A stretch of DNA of 64,000 bases from assembly GCF_900143095.1 (NCBI RefSeq), contig NZ_FRDA01000002.1, positions 496,001-560,000 on the forward strand. Direction: 5' to 3'. A program made the position numbers and the translations under genes. The notes beneath the pieces were generated by a model. That model ran no database searches. It was not told the DNA's origin and saw only the letters and a program-made list of their open reading frames with translations. The DNA is from Pseudomonas asturiensis. Lineage in GTDB: Bacteria; Pseudomonadota; Gammaproteobacteria; Pseudomonadales; Pseudomonadaceae. Position 1 is the first letter of the stretch. Every line of letters begins with the position of its first letter. Below, piece after piece: positions 8,214 through 16,005 of the stretch.

Positions 8214-9104
8214 ATGCGCCAACTGAACCTCAACCACTTGCACACCTTTTCGCTGGTCATCGCCCATGGCAGCTTTTCGGCCGCAGCCGAACGCTTGCAC
8301 CTGACCCAGCCCGCCGTGAGCCTGCAAATCCGGCAATTGGAGGGTCACCTCAACCTGCGTCTGATCGAGCGCGTGGGCAAGCGCCTCAAACCCACCTCGG
8401 CTGGCGAAGCATTACTGGGGCACATTTCGCGCATTGATGCCGTGGTCGAAGAGGCGTTGCTTGAGTTGTCCAGTCATGCCGAAGGTATCGCCGGGCAAGT
8501 CGCCATCGGTACAGGCGCCACGGCCTGCATTCATTTGCTGCCGCCGGTATTGCAGACATTGCGTCGACGCTTCGCACAGCTGGACGTACGGGTCAGCACC
8601 GGCAACACCGACGGCATTCTCAAGGGCGTTGAGGAAAACCGGCTGGACCTGGCGCTGGTGACACTGCCGGCCTCGGGTCGCAGCCTCTGCGTCACGCCTT
8701 TGCTCGAAGACGAATTCGTGGCGATTTTCGCCAACAGCTACCAACCCATGCCCAGCGACATGACGCCCGAACAGTTGAGCGAGCTGCCCTTGGTAGTCTT
8801 CGAAGCCGGAAGTAGCACGCGCCTGCTGATCAATGAGTGGTATCTACAGGCCGGAATTCGCGTCAAGCCGGTCATGGAACTGGGCAGCATCGAAGCCATC
8901 AAGGAGATGGTTGCGGCCGGGCTGGGTTACAGCATCGTGCCGCGCATGTCGGTCGCAGCGGTCCATCATCGGCGTGGCTTGCAGATTCATGCCCTGGCGC
9001 CGGGATTGAGCCGCACACTGGGTATCGTTCTGCGGCAGGACAAACCGGTCAGCAAGGCACTTCGTCAGGTGCTTGACGCATTAGAGAATCTGAAAGGGTC
9101 ATAA
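8214..9104 (+). CDS. LysR-family transcriptional regulator
   Basis: A 296-residue LysR protein. The N-terminal winged HTH reads LNLNHLHTFSLVIAHGSFSA, then AAERLHLTQPAVSLQIRQLE (residues about 3-62), followed by a substrate-binding domain with VAIGTGATACIHLLPPVLQTL and GLGYSIVPRMSV. The start is set at ATG 8214 (MRQLNLNHL), the usual beginning of the family; an in-frame ATG at 8178 falls inside the palindromic operator. Divergent orientation to GNAT-MFS-TetR suggests it controls that operon, but the downstream dehydrogenase gene is also a candidate target. Confidence 0.9.
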   Translation: MRQLNLNHLHTFSLVIAHGSFSAAAERLHLTQPAVSLQIRQLEGHLNLRLIERVGKRLKPTSAGEALLGHISRIDAVVEEALLELSSHAEGIAGQVAIGTGATACIHLLPPVLQTLRRRFAQLDVRVSTGNTDGILKGVEENRLDLALVTLPASGRSLCVTPLLEDEFVAIFANSYQPMPSDMTPEQLSELPLVVFEAGSSTRLLINEWYLQAGIRVKPVMELGSIEAIKEMVAAGLGYSIVPRMSVAAVHHRRGLQIHALAPGLSRTLGIVLRQDKPVSKALRQVLDALENLKGS

Positions 9105-9378
9105 ACACAGCTCATGATTCTTGCTCAAGGGCATTGAAGGTCTATAAAGAGCAGCGGCACCTGAGGCAGCCCTGCACCTGGGCAAACGCTGCCCGGCAGT
9201 TGCGTCGGCAGCGATTCAAGTTGTACGATGACTGCCGACTTTCCAGAACCTGGATGCTGGCCTGCTTCAGTACCGCCAGCAAACCCCGAATACCGTAAAG
9301 CAACTCGGCAACCCATAAGGAGCGCAAGGCCCACGCAAACGGTGCCCGCCTCCACCTTCAAAACAACAGGAGATACCG

Positions 9379-10962
9379 ATGCCTAACATTCTCGGCCAGA
9401 ACTTCATCGCTGGCGGCCGCAGCGCACTGGGCCAAAGCCTGCAAAAAAGCCTGGATGCCACCACGGGCGAAGAACTGCCCTACAGCTTTCATCAAGCCAC
9501 CGACGGCGAAATCGATGCCGCGGCACTGGCTGCCAAAAACGCTTTCCCTGAATACCGTCAACTGAGCCCGGCGCGCCGTGCCGAGTTTCTCGACGCCATT
9601 GCCGACGAACTGGATCAGTTGGGTGATGATTTCGTCGCGGTCGTCTGCCAGGAAACCGCTCTGCCGCAAATGCGCATTCAAGGTGAGCGTGGTCGTACCA
9701 GTGGCCAGATGCGTTTGTTCGCAAAAGTGCTGCGCCGTGGCGACTTCGTCGGTGCACGCATCGATCAGGCCCTGCCGGACCGCAAGCCGCTACCGCGCGT
9801 TGACCTTCGCCAATACCGCATCGGCGTCGGCCCGGTAGCCGTGTTCGGTGCCAGCAACTTCCCGCTGGCCTTCTCCACAGCCGGTGGCGATACCGCTGCA
9901 GCGCTGGCCGCCGGTTGCCCGGTGGTGTTCAAGGCCCACAGCGGTCACATGGCCACGGCCGATCTGGTTGCCAGCGCCATCATTCGTGCCGCTGAACGCA
10001 CCCAGATGCCAAAAGGCGTGTTCAACATGATCTTCGGCAACGGCGTGGGCGAAGGCCTGGTCAAGCACCCGGCCATCCAGGCGGTCGGCTTCACCGGCTC
10101 GCTGAACGGCGGCAACGCCCTGTGCAAAATGGCTGCAGAGCGTGCGCAGCCGATCCCGGTCTTTGCCGAAATGTCGAGCATCAACCCGGTTGTGCTTCTG
10201 CCGGGCGCTTTGACAGCACGTGGCGAAACCGTCGCCAAGGAACTCGCGGCCTCGGTCGTCATGGGCGCAGGCCAGTTCTGCACCAACCCTGGCGTGGTGA
10301 TCGGTCTGCGCTCCCCGGCGTTCTCGTCCTTCCTCGAGCAACTGACCGAGCAGATGGGCAGCCAGGCACCACAGACCATGCTCAATGCCGGTGGTCTACG
10401 CAGTTACAGCAAAGGTGTCGAGCACTTGCTGTCGCATCCGGGCGTCACTCACCTGGCCGGCAAGCCGCAGGAAGGCAAACAGGCTCAGGCGCAGCTGTTC
10501 AAGGCGGACGTCAGCCTGTTGCTCAACGGCGACCAACTGTTGCAGGAGGAAGTCTTCGGCCCGACCACGCTCGTGATCGAAGTCGCGGACGACGCGCAAC
10601 TGAAAGAAGCGCTGTTGGCGCTGCGTGGCCAACTGACGGCAACCCTGATCGGCGAACCTGCCGACCTGACTCAATACAGCTGGCTGCAACCGCTGCTGGA
10701 AGAGAAAGTCGGTCGCATTCTGGTCAACGGCTACCCGACTGGCGTCGAAGTGTGCGAAGCCATGGTGCATGGCGGCCCCTACCCGGCGACCTCCGATGCA
10801 CGTGGTACGTCGGTAGGCACGCTGGCCATCGACCGCTTCCTGCGCCCGGTCTGCTATCAGAACCAGGCTGACAGCCTGTTGCCGCCTGCCCTGCAGAACG
10901 CCAATCCGCTGGGCCTGCGTCGCCTGGTCAATGGCGAATGGAGTGAGCAACCGATCGTCTGA
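9379..10962 (+). CDS. 2-oxoglutarate semialdehyde (2,5-dioxovalerate) dehydrogenase-type aldehyde dehydrogenase
   Basis: A 527-residue NAD(P)-dependent aldehyde dehydrogenase. Visible motifs: VAVFGASNFPLAFSTAGGDT in the cofactor fold, catalytic Glu264 in VFAEMSSINP, catalytic Cys301 in GAGQFCTNPG, and EEVFGPTTLV near the C-terminus. The overall pattern (start MPNILGQNFIAGG, LPRVDLRQYRIGVGPVAVF) fits the class that oxidises 2-oxoglutarate semialdehyde in pentose, glucarate or hydroxyproline catabolism. AGGAG stands before the start. No dehydratase or sugar transporter gene accompanies it here, so the feeding pathway is not shown. A strong terminator follows. Confidence 0.88.
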   Translation: MPNILGQNFIAGGRSALGQSLQKSLDATTGEELPYSFHQATDGEIDAAALAAKNAFPEYRQLSPARRAEFLDAIADELDQLGDDFVAVVCQETALPQMRIQGERGRTSGQMRLFAKVLRRGDFVGARIDQALPDRKPLPRVDLRQYRIGVGPVAVFGASNFPLAFSTAGGDTAAALAAGCPVVFKAHSGHMATADLVASAIIRAAERTQMPKGVFNMIFGNGVGEGLVKHPAIQAVGFTGSLNGGNALCKMAAERAQPIPVFAEMSSINPVVLLPGALTARGETVAKELAASVVMGAGQFCTNPGVVIGLRSPAFSSFLEQLTEQMGSQAPQTMLNAGGLRSYSKGVEHLLSHPGVTHLAGKPQEGKQAQAQLFKADVSLLLNGDQLLQEEVFGPTTLVIEVADDAQLKEALLALRGQLTATLIGEPADLTQYSWLQPLLEEKVGRILVNGYPTGVEVCEAMVHGGPYPATSDARGTSVGTLAIDRFLRPVCYQNQADSLLPPALQNANPLGLRRLVNGEWSEQPIV

Positions 10963-10983
10963 CCGCTGCAACCGGTTGAACAC

Positions 10984-11020
10984 AAAGCGGCGCGCCCTGT
11001 GAAGAGCGCGCCGCTTTTTT
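10984..11020 (+). terminator. rho-independent terminator after the aldehyde dehydrogenase gene
   Basis: Perfect 12-bp stem (AAAGCGGCGCGC at 10984-10995 with 11006-11017), 10-base loop, and a T-run from 11015 to 11020. It lies 21 bases after the stop codon. Confidence 0.9.
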
Positions 11021-11432
11021 ATGGACGCTCGCAAAATGTTCGGCTGAAGCGGGTTGCCGTGAAATGAATGCTGCCTCGAAAAAAATTTCCGTTTTGTGCG
11101 TGCCTTCGCGTGCAAACCAGCTATTTTGCAAAGAAGAAACAGCGTCATAGAGGCGCAACACAAGGGCTGTTCATAAAATAACCACAAGGCCACAGGCCAC
11201 GCGGAACAAGGGTTTCAAAAAGTTACCCACAGACATACCCACGATTTCCGTGGACAACTTTTCGTCAAATCCGGACCTCAAAACCCATCATAAGCGCAAG
11301 TCCAATTCTTCCACGCTCGCGCCATCCCCACGCGGGATCAGCCTTTCGATACCGCCGGGCTATCCTTAGATGAAACTGGCTGTTGCCTCCCGGCACGCAT
11401 CCACGTGAAATAAGCGTATTTTGCAAGGCGAT
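11021..11432. other. intergenic stretch before the flavoenzyme gene
   Basis: 412 bases without a supportable gene. TATTTTGCAA occurs twice (near 11112 and 11417). I see no clear promoter, RNA structure or mobile-element end. Confidence 0.4.
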
Positions 11433-12614
11433 ATGTCGATGGAACAACGGTGTGACGTGGCCGTCGTTGGCCTTGGGGCCATGGGCGCGGCGACCCTTTA
11501 TCAGCTGGCAAAAGCCGGCGTCGATGTCATTGGTGTTGACCGCCATGCACCACCCCATACGCAGGGATCCAGTCACGGCGATACACGCATCACTCGTCTG
11601 GCCGTCGGCGAGGGCCCGCAATATGTGCCGCTGGTGAGGGACTCGCATCGCATCTGGCGTGAACTTGAGGCATTGTCGGGTGTGTCGCTGTTCGAACAAT
11701 GCGGCGTGCTGGTCATGACCTCCAGCCCGACCTACGCCGCTGACGACCCCGAGGACTTCACCCACAAGACGATAGCGCTGGCCAAAGCCTACGGCGTTGA
11801 GCACGAAGTGCTGTCGGCAGGCGCCATCCGCGAGCGCTTCCCACAATTCAGTCCGGTTCTGGATACCGCAATCGGCTACTTTGAACCCGACGGCGGGTTC
11901 GTGCGTCCCGAACGCTGCATTTCGGTACAACTGCAACTGGCCGTCCAACATGGCGCGCACCTGCGCACAAACGAGACCGCGACTCGCCTGCAGCCCGAAG
12001 GCCAGCGAGTGCGCATCACCACCCACCAGGGCTCAATCCTCGCTGACAAGGTGATCGTCAGCGCAGGCATGTGGTCGTCAGAATTATTGGGCGCGCCCTT
12101 CACAGATCTGCTACGGGTGTGCCGGCAAAAGCTGTTCTGGTTCGAGCTGCAGGAAAACGCCGTCTTCGCACCGGTGTCGCCCAGTTTCATCATGACCCAT
12201 GGCCCTGGCGAAGTAGACATCAGTTACGGCTTCCCGCCGCAGGCTGGCGAAGGCAGCATGAAGATCGCCACCGAGCAATATATAGACAGCTCATCGCCTG
12301 CCGCGCTGAATCGCACCATCAGCGCCGAGGAAGAGCAGGACATGTTCCGCACACAGGTGCAGGGCAAGGTCGCAGGCCTCAAGCCTCAGGTGGTCAAATC
12401 GTCTGTCTGCGCCTATACGGTGACGCCGGACTGCCACTTCATCATCGATGATCATCCCCATCTGAAGAACGTGACTGTGGTGTCTGCCTGTTCTGGACAC
12501 GGTTTCAAGCATTCGGCGGGCCTGGGGCTGGCGCTCGCGCAACGATGCATCAGAGGCTATAGCGACGTGGACCTCTCGGCGTTCAGCCTGATGCGTTTTG
12601 CTCAGGCTGATTGA
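11433..12614 (+). CDS. solA: FAD-dependent N-methyl-L-tryptophan oxidase-like enzyme
   Basis: A 393-residue flavoenzyme of the DAO/monomeric sarcosine oxidase family. The FAD-binding start is DVAVVGLGAMGAATLYQLAK. SSHGDTRITR and the C-terminal CSGHGFKHSAGLGLALAQ are typical of N-methyltryptophan and sarcosine oxidases. Cys326 in KSSVCAYTVTPD matches the cysteine that binds FAD covalently in the family. It should oxidatively demethylate N-methyl amino acids, releasing formaldehyde and hydrogen peroxide. ATG 11433 is chosen because AAGG precedes it; ATG 11439 and TTG 11421 are alternatives. The exact substrate (N-methyltryptophan or sarcosine) is inferred. Confidence 0.82.
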   Translation: MSMEQRCDVAVVGLGAMGAATLYQLAKAGVDVIGVDRHAPPHTQGSSHGDTRITRLAVGEGPQYVPLVRDSHRIWRELEALSGVSLFEQCGVLVMTSSPTYAADDPEDFTHKTIALAKAYGVEHEVLSAGAIRERFPQFSPVLDTAIGYFEPDGGFVRPERCISVQLQLAVQHGAHLRTNETATRLQPEGQRVRITTHQGSILADKVIVSAGMWSSELLGAPFTDLLRVCRQKLFWFELQENAVFAPVSPSFIMTHGPGEVDISYGFPPQAGEGSMKIATEQYIDSSSPAALNRTISAEEEQDMFRTQVQGKVAGLKPQVVKSSVCAYTVTPDCHFIIDDHPHLKNVTVVSACSGHGFKHSAGLGLALAQRCIRGYSDVDLSAFSLMRFAQAD

Positions 12615-12620
12615 CGAGCT

Positions 12621-13004
12621 TCAGTCAGCTACGCGTTCGAGGTTGAGCCGTTCTCCACCGGGCAAGCGTGCCTGATACAGCCGCTCGCTCAGACGATTGA
12701 AATGGATCAGGCCCGTGCCGTCCTTACCGGTCAGTGCCAAGCCATCAGGCGTGGGCACCCAGCCGGTGGGCGCCTCGTTGAGCCAGCGTGTCGCACAGCC
12801 CGGATTGCCGACCGAAGCCGGCTCGTCCGCGTTCAGAGACAACTCACAGGCCTCTTGCCCTTGAGTGCTGGCGAACAAACGCCACGTGCCACTCAACTCG
12901 GCAGGGCTTGGCAACTTCAGACTCATGGCGATAGCAACTCCACAAATGCCTGTCGACAGGATCAGCGTCATCGACAGCCTGTATAAAAAGGGGTGAATCT
13001 TCAT
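12621..13004 (-). CDS. aprI: periplasmic alkaline protease inhibitor (Inh/AprI, MEROPS I38)
   Basis: A 127-residue exported inhibitor of serralysin-type proteases. It has a signal peptide (MKIHPFLYRLSMTLILSTG, ending VAIA) and a mature start SLKLPSPAELSGTWRLFAS, like other Inh proteins. The two mature cysteines (QEACELSL and NPGCATRW) correspond to the conserved disulfide of the family. The N-terminal strand of Inh inserts into the protease active-site cleft, protecting the periplasm. It lies directly downstream of aprA (56 bases between the genes), as expected for protease and inhibitor co-expression. The frame is open upstream to 13055, but ATG 13004 starts the signal peptide. Confidence 0.92.
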   Translation of the reverse strand: MKIHPFLYRLSMTLILSTGICGVAIAMSLKLPSPAELSGTWRLFASTQGQEACELSLNADEPASVGNPGCATRWLNEAPTGWVPTPDGLALTGKDGTGLIHFNRLSERLYQARLPGGERLNLERVAD

Positions 13005-13060
13005 GAGGGATACATCCGGCGTCGTGGAGAGCTCGACCGAGCCCTCCACGAACATGCAGG

Positions 13061-14500
13061 TTAAACCACGATGTCGGTCGCCACAGCCTGACCCACCAGG
13101 GTGATCTGGAAGTCGCTCTGCCCCAGACCTGCGAAATCAATCGCAAGACTACCGGCATTGCTCGTCTGGTTGTAGCTCAGGATTGCCTCGCCAGCATGAC
13201 CGCTGAAGCTGTTGACGAACTGCAACGACGTCAACGAAGAAATCGCCGAGACATCAATTTTGTCCTGACCGCTGACGAAGTCGAGGATGATGTCCTGCGC
13301 TGCCCGATTGGAATCCGAAGCAGCCGCAAACACAAAAATGTCCGCACCGGCCCCGCCCGTCAGGGTATCGGCCCCTCCTCCGCCATAGATGATGTCGTTG
13401 CCGGCACCGCCTTTGAGGTTGTTGGCGGCGGCGTTGCCAATCAATAGATCGTTGCCCGAACCGCCAATGGCGTTCTCGATCAGCACGCCCTTGGCGATGG
13501 ATACGTTCCCGACCATGCCACCGACGTCGGAAAAGGACGCTTCGTTGAGGTTGATTTTCTGGTTCTGAGTAAAGCCGGAGAAATCCAGTGTGTCCTTGCC
13601 CCCGCCATCCCACACCGAGAACACCACTTTGGACGACGCAGAAGTTGCGGTGTAGAAATCGCGTCCGGCATTGGAGTTGAACCCGTACACCGTGTCGCCG
13701 GCCCGGGTGCTCATGTTGGCGCCATAGAGTTGCTGGATCGCCGCGATGTCGTCCATCAGCGGTGCCGACGAGTAGACCGGCGTTCCGCCCTTGATGAAAC
13801 TCTGATCGGTATTGGACTCACTCCAATAGCTCATCACGCTGTAGCCACGCGTGTCTTCGGCGTACGACACATCGTTGTAGGTCGGATTGCCTTCACCCGC
13901 GTTGTAATCGCCAGGATGCGACAGGCCCAGCGAATGGCCGATCTCATGGGTCAGCGTCTGACGGCCATAGTTACCGTTGTCCGGCGTCTTGTTGACCGTG
14001 TAGGCGTTACTGGTGAGGTACCAGGACTGACCATCGTAACGGCTGTTGCCGCTTGGCAGGTAGGCAAATGCCGCTCCACCGCTGCTGCCGTCGCTGTAGT
14101 TGCCGAACGTCATGTGTCCATCGCCGCCGGAAGCCGCTTGGGTAAACGTGACCTTGGCGACATCGGCCCAGGACTGCATGGCCAGCACGGCCTGCGCTTT
14201 TTGCTGCGTGTTGAAGGCACTGAAGGTGCCCAATGCGCTGTCAAAGGTCGCAGGCCTGGCCGTGAGGAAGGTGTACGTGAGATTGATGACCCCATTACTG
14301 TCCCGGTCAACCCATGCGGCATCGTCGCGCAGAATGTAATCGGCGGCCTGGTCGACCGAGTAGGAGGGTTTCCCGTTGATGGTGAGGTTGCCGCCCCGGT
14401 CGTACTGATGGGCGAAGGTATCAATCTGGGTGAAGGCTGTGCTTGCTGTTGCCGCCAGTTGAATGGCTGAGGTAGCAGCGTTTACTACGTCGTTCGACAT
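13061..14500 (-). CDS. aprA: serralysin-type alkaline metalloprotease AprA
   Basis: A 479-residue secreted zinc protease. The zinc site [12 protein letters not shown] spans His185, Glu186, His189 and His195, with the Met-turn SVMSYW after it. RTX calcium-binding nonapeptides ([40 protein letters not shown]; about 343-390) precede the C-terminal domain. The protein ends in DIVV, the hydrophobic-tail signal that type I exporters recognise. There is no N-terminal signal peptide. GGAAG stands before the ATG. P. syringae AprA degrades flagellin monomers and so helps avoid plant and animal immune detection (established for the family). The inhibitor gene follows, but no aprDEF exporter genes are nearby. 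Confidence 0.96.
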   Translation of the reverse strand: MSNDVVNAATSAIQLAATASTAFTQIDTFAHQYDRGGNLTINGKPSYSVDQAADYILRDDAAWVDRDSNGVINLTYTFLTARPATFDSALGTFSAFNTQQKAQAVLAMQSWADVAKVTFTQAASGGDGHMTFGNYSDGSSGGAAFAYLPSGNSRYDGQSWYLTSNAYTVNKTPDNGNYGRQTLTHEIGHSLGLSHPGDYNAGEGNPTYNDVSYAEDTRGYSVMSYWSESNTDQSFIKGGTPVYSSAPLMDDIAAIQQLYGANMSTRAGDTVYGFNSNAGRDFYTATSASSKVVFSVWDGGGKDTLDFSGFTQNQKINLNEASFSDVGGMVGNVSIAKGVLIENAIGGSGNDLLIGNAAANNLKGGAGNDIIYGGGGADTLTGGAGADIFVFAAASDSNRAAQDIILDFVSGQDKIDVSAISSLTSLQFVNSFSGHAGEAILSYNQTSNAGSLAIDFAGLGQSDFQITLVGQAVATDIVV

Positions 14501-14952
14501 GACACTTCCTTGTTTTCAAGCAGGACAGATTGGATGCAACAGCCTCTCTCTGCAGCGAGAGAATCCTGTCACTCGCGGGTGAAGCGTAACCAAACTGACA
14601 CACTTAAAAATACGGTGTCCAGACCCTCGTGTTGATGTCAAATCGCCCAAATCGAGAAAATGCCTACATCCATTGGGGAATACCCTGATAATTATTTTAG
14701 TGATATCTCGCAAAGCCATAAGCGACTGAAAGGATTGTAACAATCCTGATAAATATGACTAATCGGTCATCTTTTTTTGTGCCGGCACGCCCCTCCAGCC
14801 GAACGCGTCCTGTCCCGTGGACCGCGCGCCCGATCAGGTCAGACAGAGGAGCGCCGAACGCCAGAAACGCGAATGCCCCGACAAGTCGGGGCATTCGTTG
14901 AACACTGGCGCTCGCGCTATGGAGGCGGACCGCCCATTAGCGTGATACGCAA
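14501..14952. other. intergenic region upstream of aprA, holding a strong hairpin
   Basis: 452 bases without a supportable gene. It should contain the aprA promoter (minus strand), but I cannot assign elements with confidence. CTCTC/GAGAG near 14550 is a weak hairpin in the aprA leader. The GC hairpin at 14871-14896 is listed separately. Confidence 0.4.
14871..14896 (-). terminator. GC-rich hairpin downstream of the Bax-inhibitor-1 gene
   Basis: GAATGCCCCGAC (14871-14882) and GTCGGGGCATTC (14885-14896) are perfectly complementary. It lies 57 bases past the stop of the gene ending at 14953 and is probably its terminator, although there is no long T-tract on that strand. Confidence 0.6.
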
Positions 14953-15624
14953 TCAGTCATCGCGGCTCATGATGCCGAAGATCTGCAACAGGCTGATGAA
15001 CAGGTTGTAGATCGATACATACAGGCTCACGGTCGCCATGATGTAGTTACGCTCACCGCCCTGGATGATCGCGCTGGTCTGGAACAGGATGCAGACCGAC
15101 GAGAACAGGACGAAACCTGCGCTGATCGCTAGTTGCAAACCGCTGATCTGGAAGAACAGGCTTGCCAGAACCGCAGCCAGCAGGACAAAGAAGCCTGCAG
15201 TGATGAAGCCACCCAGGAAACTCATGTCCTTGCGGGTGATCAGCACGTAAGCCGACAGACCACCAAATACCAGAGCCGTCATCGCGAACGCCGAGCTGAC
15301 CACTTCAGCACCGCCGGCCATGCCCAGATAACGGTTAAGGATCGGGCCAAGCAGGAAACCCATGAAACCGGTCAGGGCGAAGGTCGACACCAGACCCCAT
15401 ACCGAATCACGCAGCTTGTTGGTCAGGAAGAACAAGCCGTAGAAACCGATCAGCACCACGAAAATATTCGGGTAGCCGACGCGCATCTGTTGAGCCACAA
15501 ACGCCATGACGCCGCTGAATGCGAGGGTCAGGGCCAGAAGACCATAAGTGTTGCGCAGGACACGACTAACCTCTAGCTGGTCGGCCTGCATGCCGGTTTT
15601 AAGGGCGTAATCCTGTTCGCGCAT
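14953..15624 (-). CDS. Bax inhibitor-1/YccA family inner-membrane protein
   Basis: A 223-residue, seven-helix membrane protein of the BI-1 (TMBIM) superfamily. The N-terminal soluble arm (MREQDYALKTGMQADQLEVS) is followed by hydrophobic segments starting at YGLLALTLAFSGVMAF. The C-terminal segment VSLYVSIYNLFISLLQIFGI with a trailing RDD is typical. AAGGAG stands 8 bases before ATG 15624, which decides the start over the longer reading from 15660. Family members modulate FtsH or calcium leak; a precise role here is unknown. It is divergent from the tRNA-Ser gene. Confidence 0.88.
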   Translation of the reverse strand: MREQDYALKTGMQADQLEVSRVLRNTYGLLALTLAFSGVMAFVAQQMRVGYPNIFVVLIGFYGLFFLTNKLRDSVWGLVSTFALTGFMGFLLGPILNRYLGMAGGAEVVSSAFAMTALVFGGLSAYVLITRKDMSFLGGFITAGFFVLLAAVLASLFFQISGLQLAISAGFVLFSSVCILFQTSAIIQGGERNYIMATVSLYVSIYNLFISLLQIFGIMSRDD

Positions 15625-15700
15625 GGCGAAACTCCTTCCTGTTGAAATGTTGAGTTGCAAAGATCATAACAGAGGCGCTGCAACTGGCTACCCAGAGAGT

Positions 15701-15728
15701 TTGACAGCGTGTTTCATTCCGGTATTAT
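15701..15728 (+). promoter_or_regulatory. sigma-70 promoter of tRNA-Ser
   Basis: TTGACA at 15701-15706 and TATTAT at 15723-15728, separated by 16 bases, give a perfect -35 and a 5/6 -10. The predicted start point is about 10 bases before the mature tRNA end at 15747. The position and quality make it the best promoter in the window. Confidence 0.82.
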
Positions 15729-15746
15729 GGCGCCCGCAACGAAAGT

Positions 15747-15834
15747 GGAGGTATGGCCGAGTGGTTTAAGGCAGCAGTCTTGAAAACTGCCGACTGTAAC
15801 AGGTCCTAGAGTTCGAATCTCTATGCCTCCGCCA
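15747..15834 (+). tRNA. tRNA-Ser, anticodon UGA
   Basis: An 88-base class II tRNA. Acceptor GGAGGTA pairs with TGCCTCC (one G-U), then discriminator G and encoded CCA (15832-15834). The anticodon loop CTTGAAA carries TGA within the stem CAGT/ACTG. The long variable arm lies around GACTGTAACAGGTC, and the T loop reads GTTCGAATC. The large variable arm and UGA anticodon identify a serine tRNA. It forms the left border of the accessory cassette. Confidence 0.97.
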
Positions 15835-15846
15835 TATTGAGTAGCG

Positions 15847-15872
15847 CAAAGCCCTGATTATTCAGGGCTTTG
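15847..15872 (+). terminator. terminator of tRNA-Ser
   Basis: CAAAGCCCTGA (15847-15857) and TCAGGGCTTTG (15862-15872) form a perfect 11-bp stem around TTAT, followed by a T-rich stretch. It lies 13 bases after the tRNA and isolates it from the downstream cassette. Confidence 0.85.
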
Positions 15873-16005
15873 TCGTTTCTGGGGTTTGCGTTTTCATGGA
15901 GGGATGCAGGTCCCTTTCCGGCCCTTGGCCAGCGCCCGCGCTTGGCCCGCGCGGGTAAATTGTGGATACTGCCGGCTGGCCATCCCATGATCACGGAAGA
16001 CTGAA

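Noticed and set aside
11230..11265. DnaA-box-like TTACCCACA and GTGGACAAC motifs
   Set aside because: Single degenerate matches without an AT-rich unwinding element or dnaA/dnaN context; not an origin.
15927..15947. Bulged hairpin GGCCAGCGC/GCGCTTGGCC ahead of the TerB-type gene
   Set aside because: Overlaps a local GCCCGCGC direct repeat and may be chance in a GC-rich stretch; no T-tract and not near the ribosome site.
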